Origin: an uncultured Lachnospiraceae bacterium
Lineage (GTDB): Bacteria; Bacillota; Clostridia; Lachnospirales; Lachnospiraceae
Reading direction: 5' to 3'
Length of the DNA: 64,000 nt
NCBI GenBank assembly: GCA_947382625.1
Contig: CANDAG010000017.1
Span: forward strand, 1 to 64,000
The stretch's first letter is position 1. Each line of letters opens with the position of its first letter. Below the pieces are notes generated by a model that saw only the letters and a list, made by a program, of their open reading frames with translations, was not told the origin of the DNA and ran no database searches. The translations under genes were made by a program, and so were the position numbers. Positions 17,701 to 25,850 of this stretch are shown in pieces.

Positions 17701-18240
17701 GTGACAGTCGGAAAGATACCCTGCATTGCAGCCAACCAGCAGGGAAAGGCCCAGGTGGGAACGTTCGGCGTTTGCAATACCCGATACGGTCAGCTGATAG
17801 ATCTGACCGCTTTCCTGAACATAGCGGAACAGTCCGATATGATTACTGCCCCCTTCCAGATCAAGTCCGCTGATGGTATGCCCCTGACCCAGAAAGCAGC
17901 CTCCGAAGGTAGGAACAGGGGAAAAGGAGGTTCCGCTCAGATCCAGATCGCTATCCAGCACAAAAACCTTATTTTGAGACCAGGTATCTAAGGTACAGTC
18001 TTCGGCAAAGGACAGAAATTCCTCTGCGTTGGTGATATGTATGGCTTCTGCATCGGATAAAAGCTCTTCCGGAATAGGTTTTGCTTCTTCGTCCGTTTCT
18101 ATTGCCGCTGTACTTTCTGTATTTCCCGGCAAAGGCTTTACCGGTGAGGCGGCAAAGGCTCTGCCGGAGAAAGCCCCGGAAAGAACCAGGGAGACTCCCA
18201 GGAAAAGGGAAAGTGTTTGATAAAATCTATTCTTCTTCAT
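14791..18240 (-). CDS. GLUG-repeat surface protein with C-terminal membrane anchor
   Basis: 1149 residues. A signal peptide ends near residue 31 (GRAFAAS). GLUG-type repeats (patterns such as IGGIAGRN, TGGITGCN, VGGIAGY) occupy about 125-330 and return at about 730-890. Between them lie a predicted coiled coil (about 340-410), a Pro/Ser-rich repeat region (about 430-480), a Ser/Asn/Asp-rich stretch, and a second coiled coil (about 610-720). A C-terminal hydrophobic segment (ISAAVLAGILLLIMGLLL) with a Lys-rich tail anchors it. The start is at 18240 with GGAGGG upstream; the longer frame to 18261 lacks a site. The start overlaps the MMPL stop by 14 bases, so translation is coupled. It may be a surface partner of the exporter. 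Confidence 0.85.
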   Translation of the reverse strand: MKKNRFYQTLSLFLGVSLVLSGAFSGRAFAASPVKPLPGNTESTAAIETDEEAKPIPEELLSDAEAIHITNAEEFLSFAEDCTLDTWSQNKVFVLDSDLDLSGTSFSPVPTFGGCFLGQGHTISGLDLEGGSNHIGLFRYVQESGQIYQLTVSGIANAERSHLGLSLLVGCNAGYLSDCHSFGNITGGDYVGGIAGRNELTGIISGCNTSGMVEGRHLTGGITGCNEGLITGCNNLSLVNTTADHNNVDLSELRTDTTITNLFTTENAASVTDIGGIAGSNPGIIRACTNEGTIGYQHVGYNIGGIAGSQTGYIEGCVNSGHLYGRKDIGGIAGQMEPSSELEYLEDTLQKLDAEFDKLHDLLTRLDADASDASWQLTGQIHQLLDSVEGAQGAVDQILSDAGSHLEDFAALTDLTTLPSPDPLSLDFLDRLPRPSFSPLPSDSPEPSFSPLPSGSPWPSSLPQPSVSPWPSFLPQPSGSPEPDPEPAVPAQPPEPTQNADVSSDDMTENPDGSDMDSITEDVGNYVPEVNYSEKTDSIEPRQLDSNSDGNSAEISDSNNDGSNNSSPDTPSEIPSASPRPEQPDNPFAAGWPAEWPSQWPLPSPGITLDDVMDSIDRDKIEEDLNQVQDNIYEDASHVLQSVQDTLQEQASIASYRLASAQNSLSSSFSAIISDTRLLNSLLNEENQILLEDFQAIIDEIHVISNIITEYRAPDPDELLNDVSDEDQPGDITGKVMNCMNRGKIEGDLNTGGIAGSLSRENNLDPENDLDVDLGISLSFRYKERMVIRQCVNSGMVEGKKDKTGGIAGEMTMGSILECTGNGNVSSEGSMTGGIAGCSNAVIRSCNAKCTLTGKDQVGGIAGYGSTISDCLSMVSIPEFDSFRGSIAGKMDSLSSLENNFFMEGCPAGVDGVSYGGLAEPLSCEEFMALPDLPEIFRNIFLTFEADEETISVITLKYGEPFHADQLPSLPEKEGFTGNWESFDYDSVTFDRTIHAIYTEYITALESEQMAGERPILLVEGQFSPEAGLQLTAADASTLTDGSEASECWKVSITNSGSGPFTVRYLIPETIDRPELFLYEENSWRPVASERDGSYLVFPSEKAGFTFACANTPSPLTPGRIISAAVLAGILLLIMGLLLKHRKKKHCQK
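16801..16944 (-). repeat. Four 36-bp tandem repeats within the GLUG gene
   Basis: Units at 16801-16836, 16837-16872, 16873-16908 and 16909-16944. Each encodes a 12-residue Pro/Ser-rich unit of the type PSFSPLPSGSPW. The units differ at several positions, so they have diverged. The 36-bp length keeps the frame, so copy number can change without breaking the gene. Confidence 0.9.
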
Positions 18241-20728
18241 GGCTGCCCTCCATCTGTTCATGATCTGTGAGCTTTTTTAAATCGGCATCCGAAAATTCAT
18301 CCTCCGGCGCTTCCATGGATACTGCTTTGCCGGAGATTACAAGGGCTTCCATTTCCCCTTTTACAATGCCGTAGAAAGTTCCTTCCACCATACCGTTTAC
18401 GGTTCCGCGTATATGCCCCTGGACCCGGGTGATACCGGAGTAGGTTTTCGGAGCCAGATTGATCTTATTGAGCTCGAAGCTGGTGCGCTCAATGATGTGA
18501 TCCCCAAGCACCAGAATCTGAGGAAGTACCCCGAGTACCAGAATAATAGAGATAATAGTACCCCGGCTTAAGCAGACACCGATGGCGGAGACGATAGGGT
18601 TGGTGGACATTTGTCCGATCAGCGCAGCGGCGGAAGCCAGGATAGAGCCGGAGGTAAAGATGGTAGGAAAGGCCTGGTTTAAGGCTTCTATGATGGCCTG
18701 CTTCGGATGCATCTTTTGCTTTAGCTCCTTATAATGGCTGGAGATAACAATGGCATAGTCGATATTGGCGCCCATCTGGATGGCATTTACAATTAAGTAG
18801 CTCAGGAAGAAAAGCGGGTCATTCTGCAGATACGGGAAGGAAAAATTGATCCAGATACTGCCCTGGATGACCACGATGAGGAGTACCGGAAGCCCTGCGG
18901 AATTAAAGGTAAACAGAAGGATAATGATAACGAACAGGGCTGAGAGGATACTGATCAGCAGATTATCCTGGCTGAAGGAGGAGGATAAGTCATAATCGCT
19001 GGTGGAGTTGCCCACAACATAAACCCTTTTATTTCCATAAAACCGCTCTGCCTCCTTGTGGATCACCTGCAGAAAGTCGAAGGTCTCCTGGCTTTCCTCG
19101 GGAAGATTTAAATAGACCACCAGGCGGGAATAACGGTCAGTCTTCAGCTGGAGCTTTGCCTTTTCAAGCTGGTCAAAAAGATCATCCAAAGTCTCCTGGA
19201 TCTCCCCTTCCAGAGTGATATTGCCTTCTTCCATTTGCTCTTTCAAAAACAGGAACATGTCGAAGAGGGGAACCTGGTAATTATTCATTCCGTTTAAAAT
19301 CTGCCCGTATTGGCTGTCGTTTACCGCATAGGCCGAATACAGAAGGCCGGCCAGCTCATATTCGATCCCGGCTAACTCAGAAAATTCCCTGGGATTTAAG
19401 GCGTCTGTCAGCACATAGCCATCCATGGCCTCGATATTGGCAAGGCCCATGGCGGATTTTACCTCCGGATAGCTCTCCAGTGCATGCAAAATAGCGCCTT
19501 CCGCTTCATAGTTGCCGGAGGGGACAATGACGGCTACCATATTTGAGGTACCGAAGGTGCTTTTGATCTTCTGGTAAGAAAGCTGACTCTCGCTTTGCCT
19601 GGCCGTGGTCAGATCAGTGGAACTATAGCAATAGGGACATTTATTGGCCCAGATACAGGTCACAACCACAACCCCTATAAAAAGAAAGGGGACGATGAAC
19701 CGGGTCATCACGTCAAATCTTCCGATCAGTGTGATGGAGGGAAGGAGCTTGCGGTGTCTGGTCTTGTCGATGAGCCTGCTGAAAAGCATCAAAAGACCGG
19801 GCATCAATGTAAAAACGGATAAAAGGCTTAACAGGATCGCCTTGATCAATACCATGGATAAGTCCATACCAATGCGGAAGTGCATAAATGCCAGGGCGGC
19901 AAGCCCGGATATGGTAGTAAGGGAGGAGGAGGAAATTTCGGGGATTGCCTTGGAAAGTGCGGCAATGCAGGCCTCCCTGGCATCCAGAGTCTCGTGCTCA
20001 TCGCTGAATCTGTGGCAGAGAATGATGGCATAGTCAATGGCAAGAGCCAGCTGAAGGACCACGGTCACAGAGTTTGAGACAAAAGAGATTGTCCCGCACA
20101 GAAAATTGGTTCCCATATTAAGCAGGGCAGCTGTTCCGAAGGTGGCGATCAGCACAGGCACCTCCGCGTAAGAGCGGGAGGTTAAGGTGAGGACCAGAAC
20201 AATAATAACGGCGGCGATCATTACCACCACCTGCATTTCCTGCTGCAGCTCAGCAGCAGTGTCGGCTCCCACTTCAGAATTTATGTAAGTATCGTAGCCC
20301 TTGAGAAGCTCTCTGATTTCCTCCATGGCTCCGGTGCTGACCGTATCGGAAGCAGTACCGTCAAAGGTAACATCGTAGAGGGCCGAGGTGTTCTTATAAT
20401 GCTCCCGGGTGCTGTCAAATTCCACGCCGGAGACCCCATCCACAGCCTCTATGGCTTCTTTCAGTTTTTCTCCTGTTTGATAGGAAATGTTAGATACCAT
20501 GACCCTGGCAGAACCGTAGGTGACAAATTCATCATTCATAAGAGTAAGTCCCTGCCGGGTTTCCGTTTCTTCCGGAAGATAAGTAGTGATATCATTTTCC
20601 ACCCGGACCCAGCCGGTGGAAAAAATACAGAAGACTAAGGCAAAAATGTAGAGAAGAAAAAACAGGTTCCTTTTATCTACAATAAAAGTGGCCAGCTTTT
20701 CCATGGGAGACGTCCCGTTTTCTTTCAT
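18227..20728 (-). CDS. RND/MMPL-family exporter
   Basis: 833-residue polytopic membrane protein with two halves. Each half has one membrane segment, a large extracytoplasmic loop and then five membrane segments, the usual MMPL/RND layout (about 12 in all). The repeated sequences ALAIDYAIILCHRFSDEHE and QMGANIDYAIVISSHYKE are the paired motifs of this family. It exports lipids, peptides or hydrophobic compounds using the proton gradient; the substrate is unknown. The start is placed at the ATG at 20728 (AAGGAT about 8 bases upstream) because the in-frame extension to 20815 reads through the promoter region. First gene of an operon with the GLUG protein and TetR. Confidence 0.9.
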   Translation of the reverse strand: MKENGTSPMEKLATFIVDKRNLFFLLYIFALVFCIFSTGWVRVENDITTYLPEETETRQGLTLMNDEFVTYGSARVMVSNISYQTGEKLKEAIEAVDGVSGVEFDSTREHYKNTSALYDVTFDGTASDTVSTGAMEEIRELLKGYDTYINSEVGADTAAELQQEMQVVVMIAAVIIVLVLTLTSRSYAEVPVLIATFGTAALLNMGTNFLCGTISFVSNSVTVVLQLALAIDYAIILCHRFSDEHETLDAREACIAALSKAIPEISSSSLTTISGLAALAFMHFRIGMDLSMVLIKAILLSLLSVFTLMPGLLMLFSRLIDKTRHRKLLPSITLIGRFDVMTRFIVPFLFIGVVVVTCIWANKCPYCYSSTDLTTARQSESQLSYQKIKSTFGTSNMVAVIVPSGNYEAEGAILHALESYPEVKSAMGLANIEAMDGYVLTDALNPREFSELAGIEYELAGLLYSAYAVNDSQYGQILNGMNNYQVPLFDMFLFLKEQMEEGNITLEGEIQETLDDLFDQLEKAKLQLKTDRYSRLVVYLNLPEESQETFDFLQVIHKEAERFYGNKRVYVVGNSTSDYDLSSSFSQDNLLISILSALFVIIILLFTFNSAGLPVLLIVVIQGSIWINFSFPYLQNDPLFFLSYLIVNAIQMGANIDYAIVISSHYKELKQKMHPKQAIIEALNQAFPTIFTSGSILASAAALIGQMSTNPIVSAIGVCLSRGTIISIILVLGVLPQILVLGDHIIERTSFELNKINLAPKTYSGITRVQGHIRGTVNGMVEGTFYGIVKGEMEALVISGKAVSMEAPEDEFSDADLKKLTDHEQMEGSHEEE

Positions 20729-20759
20729 GTAAATCAATCCTTTGTTCTTTTTTAGCAAA

Positions 20760-20787
20760 ATTATAAAATATGAAGCAGGAAAAACAA
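20760..20787 (-). promoter_or_regulatory. Promoter of the MMPL-GLUG-TetR operon
   Basis: On the minus strand TTGTTT (20787-20782), a 16-base spacer and TATAAT (20765-20760), 32 bases before the MMPL start. Confidence 0.6.
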
Positions 20788-20798
20788 TACCCAAAACA

Positions 20799-20825
20799 GG
20801 ACATTTGTCCGACATTTTATTTGTC
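20799..20825. promoter_or_regulatory. Candidate TetR operator
   Basis: An inverted repeat GGACATTTGTCC (20799-20810) followed directly by GACA-N7-TGTC (20811-20825), so the motif GACA..TGTC occurs twice. It lies just upstream of the MMPL promoter and between it and the divergent RsmF promoter, a typical place for a TetR operator. Confidence 0.45.
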
Positions 20826-20855
20826 TCATCTTATCTGCCATCCCGTCAAACTGTG

Positions 20856-20884
20856 TTGCAAATAAATATCGAAGGGGTTATAAT
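20856..20884 (+). promoter_or_regulatory. Promoter of the RsmF-like gene
   Basis: TTGCAA (20856-20861), a 17-base spacer and a perfect TATAAT (20879-20884), 52 bases before the chosen start at 20937. It argues against the longer in-frame start at 20742, which would lie upstream of the promoter. Confidence 0.75.
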
Positions 20885-20936
20885 TAAGAAGCGCATTGAT
20901 GTGTATATCAAAAGAAACATAGAAGGGAATATCAGC

Positions 20937-22289
20937 ATGTTGCCGGAGGCGTTTTTGACCAGAATGGAACAGATGCTGGGAGGAGAGTACGAGGCTTTTC
21001 TTGCAAGCTATCAAAGACCGGAAACCTTATCCCTCAGGGTGAATCTTCTCAAGGGAAGCAGCGGGGAGCTGGCGGATAAGACAGACTTTTTGTTGGAGGA
21101 GATTCCCTGGGCGGAGGGTGGATTTTATTATAAGGGAGACTCCCGTCCGGGAAAGCACCCCTATCATGAAGCGGGAGCCTACTATATCCAGGAGGCAAGC
21201 GCAATGGCGCCGGCATCGGTGCTTGGAGCCTGCCCGGGTGAGAGAGTATTGGATCTGTGTGCTGCTCCCGGGGGGAAGAGTACTCAGATCGGGGCCGCCA
21301 TGAAGGGAGAGGGGCTTTTGGTATGTAATGAGATCCATCCTGCCAGAGCCAGAATCCTTTCACAAAATATAGAGAGAATGGGGATAGGGAATGCCCTTGT
21401 GGTAAGCCATGAACCGGCAGTGCTGGCACAACGTTTTCCGGGATTTTTTGACAGGATACTGGTGGACGCCCCCTGTTCCGGGGAAGGAATGTTCCGCAAA
21501 AGCGAGGAGGCTCTGAAGGAATGGAGTCCTGAAAGGGTAAGCGGGTGTGCGGGCAGGCAGGCGGATATTTTAGACCAGGCGGCGGGGATGCTCAAAGGGG
21601 GAGGACGGATGGTTTATTCCACCTGTACCTTTTCGGCGGAAGAAAATGAAAAGACAATTGTCTCTTTTCTGGAGCGGCATCCGGAGTTTGAACCGGAGGA
21701 GGAGGCGATTCCTTCTGTACTGAGGCAGGAAGCCGGGGATCTCGGCGACGGGACAGAGGGGAGGCTGAAAGGAAGCATAAGGCTCTGGCCTCATAAGCTG
21801 AAGGGAGAAGGTCATTTCCTTGCCTGTCTGCGTAAGGCTGGAAATGAAAGGATTTCCCTCGCAGAAGAAAAGGGGATTCCCCAAAGAGAATACAGCGCCT
21901 TTGAGGAATTTGCGAAACAATATTTAAACCTTTCCCTGACAGGAGACTGTGTGAGATTCGGCGAACAGCTTTATCTGCTGCCAAAGCATGCTCCGGTCCT
22001 GAAGGGCCTGAAGGTATTGAGGCCGGGACTTCATTTGGGAGCGGTCAAAAAAGAACGGTTTGAGCCCGCACACAGTCTGGCCTTGTATCTGAAGCCGCAG
22101 CAGGCCGGGTACAGGTACGAGATTTCCTTAGAGCAGGCAGCGCGCTACCTGAAAGGCGAAACCTTCCCCGCAGAGGGAGAGAAGGGATGGTATCTGATCA
22201 CTGTGGGAGGATATAGCTTAGGCTGGGGAAAGCTTTCGGGCGGAATCATGAAAAATCATTATCCGAAAGGAATCAGAAACAACGGATGA
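20937..22289 (+). CDS. RsmF-like rRNA (cytosine-C5)-methyltransferase
   Basis: 450-residue RsmB/RsmF-family enzyme that transfers methyl from S-adenosylmethionine to a cytosine of rRNA or tRNA. Motif I is LDLCAAPGGKST, motif IV DAPCSGEGMFRK, and motif VI VYSTCTFSAEENE with the catalytic cysteine. The C-terminal region (about 330-450) with GLKVLRPGLHLG and RYLKGE fits the RsmF-type C-terminal domain. The start at 20937 gives the usual family length; an open frame back to 20742 contains the promoter and is rejected. Housekeeping gene. Confidence 0.9.
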   Translation: MLPEAFLTRMEQMLGGEYEAFLASYQRPETLSLRVNLLKGSSGELADKTDFLLEEIPWAEGGFYYKGDSRPGKHPYHEAGAYYIQEASAMAPASVLGACPGERVLDLCAAPGGKSTQIGAAMKGEGLLVCNEIHPARARILSQNIERMGIGNALVVSHEPAVLAQRFPGFFDRILVDAPCSGEGMFRKSEEALKEWSPERVSGCAGRQADILDQAAGMLKGGGRMVYSTCTFSAEENEKTIVSFLERHPEFEPEEEAIPSVLRQEAGDLGDGTEGRLKGSIRLWPHKLKGEGHFLACLRKAGNERISLAEEKGIPQREYSAFEEFAKQYLNLSLTGDCVRFGEQLYLLPKHAPVLKGLKVLRPGLHLGAVKKERFEPAHSLALYLKPQQAGYRYEISLEQAARYLKGETFPAEGEKGWYLITVGGYSLGWGKLSGGIMKNHYPKGIRNNG

Positions 22290-22342
22290 CAGGCTGCGCC
22301 AGCCACCCTTATGTTAATAAAAGTAGATAGGAGAGTTTTATC

Positions 22343-22699
22343 ATGACGGACGAGAACAAGAAAATGCTGTTGGAGGCAGGGATTGATTTTGACGGGATAG
22401 CCGCAAGGATTCCCTTAAAGGAGGATTTTCTCCTGAAAATGCTGAGGAAATATCCCGGGGAGACCTGTTTTAGTGATCTCCAAAAGGCGATGGGAGAGAA
22501 GGATTATGAGGAAGCCTTCCGGCATGCCCACAATTTAAAGGGAGTAACCGGGAATCTGGAGATGACCAGACTTCATCAGGTGACTACAGACCTTGTAGAG
22601 AAGCTCCGTGCCCACAATTACGAGGGAGTGGACGATGATTTTGCAGAGATAAAGGCAGCCCATGAGAGAGCCATCGAAGCAATAGGCAGGCTGGGTTAA
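22343..22699 (+). CDS. HPt domain phosphotransfer protein
   Basis: 118-residue four-helix histidine phosphotransfer protein. The phospho-accepting histidine is His63 in HAHNLKGVTGNL, the standard HPt motif. It has AGGAGA upstream. Such single-domain HPt proteins pass phosphate between a hybrid kinase and a response regulator; no hybrid kinase lies next to it, so the partners are elsewhere in the genome. The following TPR lipoprotein gene may be co-transcribed (64-base gap). Confidence 0.88.
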   Translation: MTDENKKMLLEAGIDFDGIAARIPLKEDFLLKMLRKYPGETCFSDLQKAMGEKDYEEAFRHAHNLKGVTGNLEMTRLHQVTTDLVEKLRAHNYEGVDDDFAEIKAAHERAIEAIGRLG

Positions 22700-22763
22700 T
22701 TTCCGGGGCAGGTCTGACGCCATGGATACCAAGTGACAGGAAACCATAGAAACGGGGAGTTGG

Positions 22764-23810
22764 ATGAAAAACAGGCTTTACGGATTCCTTTGCGGAGCGG
22801 CCGCCGTTCTTTTGCTGGGAGGCTGCGGGATGAAGGGAAAAACTGACAATATTAATGCAGGCATGGAGGCAGTGGCTGCGCTTGAATATGATAACGCCCT
22901 TTTCAGCTTTGCAGCCGCAAGGGAAGCCGGAGAGGATCTTAGGCGCATCAACCGGGGAGAAGGCATAGCCTATCTTGGGAAAACCATGTATGCCGAAGCC
23001 GCACAGGCCTTTGAGACGGCGCTTTCCTACAGTGACGGCAGAGTAAACAGTATGGATTATGACATCAATTATTACCTTGCCACAGCCTATTACAAGCTGG
23101 GGGAAACAGAGAAGGCAATTGATGTTTACAATGCGATCCTGGCGCTGAAGGACGGGGAGCGGGACGCCTATTATCTCAGGGGAGCGATCTGGGCAGAGCT
23201 GGGCAATCTGGATCAGGCCACGGCGGACTTTGACAAGGCGATTTCTTTGGATAAGACAGATTATGACAGGCTGATCGATATCTACTGTGTTCTGGCGGAG
23301 CACGGCTACAAGGACAAGGGGCTTAGCTACCTGCAGACTGCTATGGAAGCAGGGACTAAGGACATGACTAACTACGAAAAGGGACGTATCTGTTATTATC
23401 TTGAGGACTACGAAAACGCCCGGAATTATCTGGAGAAGGCCCGGGATGAAGGAGGCTATGAGGCCATACTTTTTCTGGGAAGGACCTATGAAACCCTTGG
23501 GGATAATAACTATGCCATCAGCGTATACAGTACCTTTTTAGAGAGTGAAGGGCCTAACGCCCAGGTGCTGAATCAGTTAGGGCTCTGCAGGATGCAGACA
23601 GGAGATTACCAGGGAGCCCTGACCGCCTTTCAGAGCGCCAAGAATATAGAGGACAATGGGATGATGCAGGTGCTTCGGATGAATGAGATCATTGCCTACG
23701 AGAGACTGCATGAATTTAAGGAGGCGGCGTCCTTGATGAACAGCTATTTAAGCAGCTATCCGGACGATGAGGCGGCCAAAAGAGAGTATGAGTTTTTGAA
23801 ATCAAGATAA
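22764..23810 (+). CDS. TPR-repeat lipoprotein
   Basis: 348 residues. The lipoprotein signal peptide ends with LLGGC (lipidated Cys21). The rest is a run of tetratricopeptide repeats from about 35 to 345, with the usual A/Y/L/G/A/F spacing, for example YLATAYYKLGETEKAIDVYNA-type helices near 115-135 and LGLCRMQTGDYQGALTAF near 275. It is anchored on the outer face of the membrane. TPR proteins bind other proteins; the partner is unknown. Confidence 0.88.
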   Translation: MKNRLYGFLCGAAAVLLLGGCGMKGKTDNINAGMEAVAALEYDNALFSFAAAREAGEDLRRINRGEGIAYLGKTMYAEAAQAFETALSYSDGRVNSMDYDINYYLATAYYKLGETEKAIDVYNAILALKDGERDAYYLRGAIWAELGNLDQATADFDKAISLDKTDYDRLIDIYCVLAEHGYKDKGLSYLQTAMEAGTKDMTNYEKGRICYYLEDYENARNYLEKARDEGGYEAILFLGRTYETLGDNNYAISVYSTFLESEGPNAQVLNQLGLCRMQTGDYQGALTAFQSAKNIEDNGMMQVLRMNEIIAYERLHEFKEAASLMNSYLSSYPDDEAAKREYEFLKSR

Positions 23811-23865
23811 GCGGGTCACCGGACGGCAGGGAGGATCGCTGCCGGGAGGAAACAGGAGGAAACCA

Positions 23866-24801
23866 ATGATCGATCAATTAATCGCAAAAATCAAAAAGAC
23901 AGAAGCTCCCATTGTGGTGGGATTAGACCCTATGATGAAATTTGTGCCGGAGCATATCCGGCAGATGGCCTTTGCGGAGTATGGGGAAACCCTGGAGGGA
24001 GCAGCGGAAGCCATCTGGCAGTATAATAAGGAGATCGTGGACCATATTTATGATATTGTCCCGGCAGTAAAGCCTCAGATCGCCATGTATGAGCAATTCG
24101 GGATTCTCGGGCTTTTGGCCTTCAAAAAGACTGTGGATTACTGCAAGCAAAAGGGCCTGATAGTGATCGGAGACATAAAAAGAGGTGATATCGGCTCCAC
24201 CTCAGAGGCCTATGCTGTAGGGCATTTGGGAAAGGTACAGGTAGGAAGCAAGGCCTTCTATGGCTTTGATGAAGACTTTGCCACAGTGAACCCTTATCTG
24301 GGTTCTGATGGAGTGAAGCCTTTCCTTAAGGTGTGTCAGGAGGAGAAGAAGGGGATCTTTGTTCTGGTAAAGACCTCTAATCCCAGCAGCGGGGAGCTGC
24401 AGGACCGGCTGATAGCCGATGCAGGAAACCGTCCTCTTTATGAGGTGGTAGGCGAACAGGTAAACGAATGGGCAAAGGAGTGTATGGGGGATTCCTACAG
24501 CTACGTAGGTGCAGTAGTGGGAGCTACTTATCCGGAAATGGGTAAGATACTCCGCGAGATCATGCCCAAGAGCTACATCCTTGTGCCCGGTTATGGAGCG
24601 CAGGGCGGAAAAGGAAAGGATCTGGTACACTTCTTCAATGAGGACGGGCTGGGCGCTATTGTCAATTCTTCACGGGGGATCATTGCCGCATACCAGCAGG
24701 AGAAATATGCTTCCTATGGATCGGAGGGCTTTGGGGAAGCCGCACGTGCTGCTGTAGAGGATATGAGAGAGGATATCCGGCAGGCGATTGAGAGCCGGTA
24801 A
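23866..24801 (+). CDS. pyrF: Orotidine 5'-phosphate decarboxylase
   Basis: 311-residue PyrF of the longer (subfamily 2) type, which makes UMP from OMP in pyrimidine synthesis. The catalytic Asp-x-Lys-x-x-Asp array is DIKRGDIG at 103-110, with Lys105 central. The binding motifs VVGLDPMMKF near 17 and VPGYGAQGG near 240 are present. AGGAGG lies 5-6 bases before the ATG. No other pyr genes are in the window. Confidence 0.95.
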   Translation: MIDQLIAKIKKTEAPIVVGLDPMMKFVPEHIRQMAFAEYGETLEGAAEAIWQYNKEIVDHIYDIVPAVKPQIAMYEQFGILGLLAFKKTVDYCKQKGLIVIGDIKRGDIGSTSEAYAVGHLGKVQVGSKAFYGFDEDFATVNPYLGSDGVKPFLKVCQEEKKGIFVLVKTSNPSSGELQDRLIADAGNRPLYEVVGEQVNEWAKECMGDSYSYVGAVVGATYPEMGKILREIMPKSYILVPGYGAQGGKGKDLVHFFNEDGLGAIVNSSRGIIAAYQQEKYASYGSEGFGEAARAAVEDMREDIRQAIESR

Positions 24802-24922
24802 GCGTTGAAGATGTGCTGAAGGATGGAAGCAGGATGGCTGATTAACCGGAATAAGGGCGTAGACTTTATAGTTTGCGTCCTTATTATGACTTATAAGGAT
24901 GTTAGTAAAGGAGAGGAAGAAA

Positions 24923-25837
24923 GTGACAACATGGAAAGAAAACATGCAGGATACAGATCATTGGCTTGCCGGTCTTTTAGTGCGTGAGCATCAGGAATAT
25001 CCGGTGGATCCTTATGTATTGGTTTACCCTGATGAAAAGTATAGGGGAATCTGGCATTTGTGCTTTAATGTGTATCAGGGAAGCTGCAGTACCTGGATGC
25101 ATTTGATCGAAGGAGAAGAAAAGGCCTTGCTGATCGATACCGGATACGGGATTGGTGATTTAGAGGGGCTTGTTTCAAAGCTTACAGATAAACCTCTGCT
25201 GGTGGCAAACACCCACTTTCACGGAGATCACAGCGCCGGAAACGGACAGTTTGAGGAAGTATATTGCCATGAGTATGATGTACCTTATCTGAAGGAACAG
25301 ATGGAGAAGGGAGAGGGAAGATTGTTTCCCCCGGTAGATTTTTACAGACAGGAGGATATAGTACCTTTTTCTTCTTATCAGGTGATTGGGTTAAAAAATG
25401 GGGATTTTCTGAATCTGGGAGAGGGGGATCGGATAGAGGTGATACATATGCCGGGACATACGTCCGGGGGATGTATGTTTTTAGACCACAAGACCCATTT
25501 GCTTTTTAGCGGTGATGCGGTTCTGGCAACTCCTACTCTGATCATAGAACGATTCCCAAATCCTTTTTATGCGGAATATATGACGGTTACTGCCTTCCGG
25601 GATACACTTTCGAAATTTTGCGGACGTCTCCATGAGGTGGAAGCAATTTATCCTGGCCATGGCAGGCAGGGGATTGATAATAGTTATCTGACAGACATGC
25701 TGGCATGTCTGGATGCCATTATTGATGATCCCGAAGAATTTGAAGAATATGACTATGTGGATGACCCGGGACAGAGGCAGATCAAATGTGTGGGGAAGGC
25801 AATGGTAGTGTATTCTTCTTCCAGAGTCAATCCTTAG
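24923..25837 (+). CDS. Metallo-beta-lactamase-fold hydrolase
   Basis: 304 residues. The zinc motif is NTHFHGDHSAG (HxHxDH), with later ligands in MPGHTSGG, FSGDAVL and YPGHG, the glyoxalase II-like set. The substrate cannot be told from sequence. I choose the GTG at 24923, which has AGGAGAGG about 8 bases upstream, over the ATG at 24899, which has none at a workable distance. The AEC transporter gene follows after 13 bases, so the two may act on or move the same organic acid or thioester. Confidence 0.85.
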   Translation: MTTWKENMQDTDHWLAGLLVREHQEYPVDPYVLVYPDEKYRGIWHLCFNVYQGSCSTWMHLIEGEEKALLIDTGYGIGDLEGLVSKLTDKPLLVANTHFHGDHSAGNGQFEEVYCHEYDVPYLKEQMEKGEGRLFPPVDFYRQEDIVPFSSYQVIGLKNGDFLNLGEGDRIEVIHMPGHTSGGCMFLDHKTHLLFSGDAVLATPTLIIERFPNPFYAEYMTVTAFRDTLSKFCGRLHEVEAIYPGHGRQGIDNSYLTDMLACLDAIIDDPEEFEEYDYVDDPGQRQIKCVGKAMVVYSSSRVNP

Positions 25838-25850
25838 AAAGGGAGAAGCA

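Noticed and set aside
20742-20936. N-terminal extension of the RsmF-like protein
   Set aside because: A near-consensus promoter lies inside this stretch and the extra residues do not look like the family; the start at 20937 is better.
22584-23303. 239-codon minus-strand frame over the HPt and TPR genes
   Set aside because: It is antisense to both genes, low in typical protein features, and lacks a start site with a ribosome site.
24845-24885. Hairpin after pyrF as a strong terminator
   Set aside because: The AATAAGG/CCTTATT stem has wobble pairs and no T-run after it; too weak to list.
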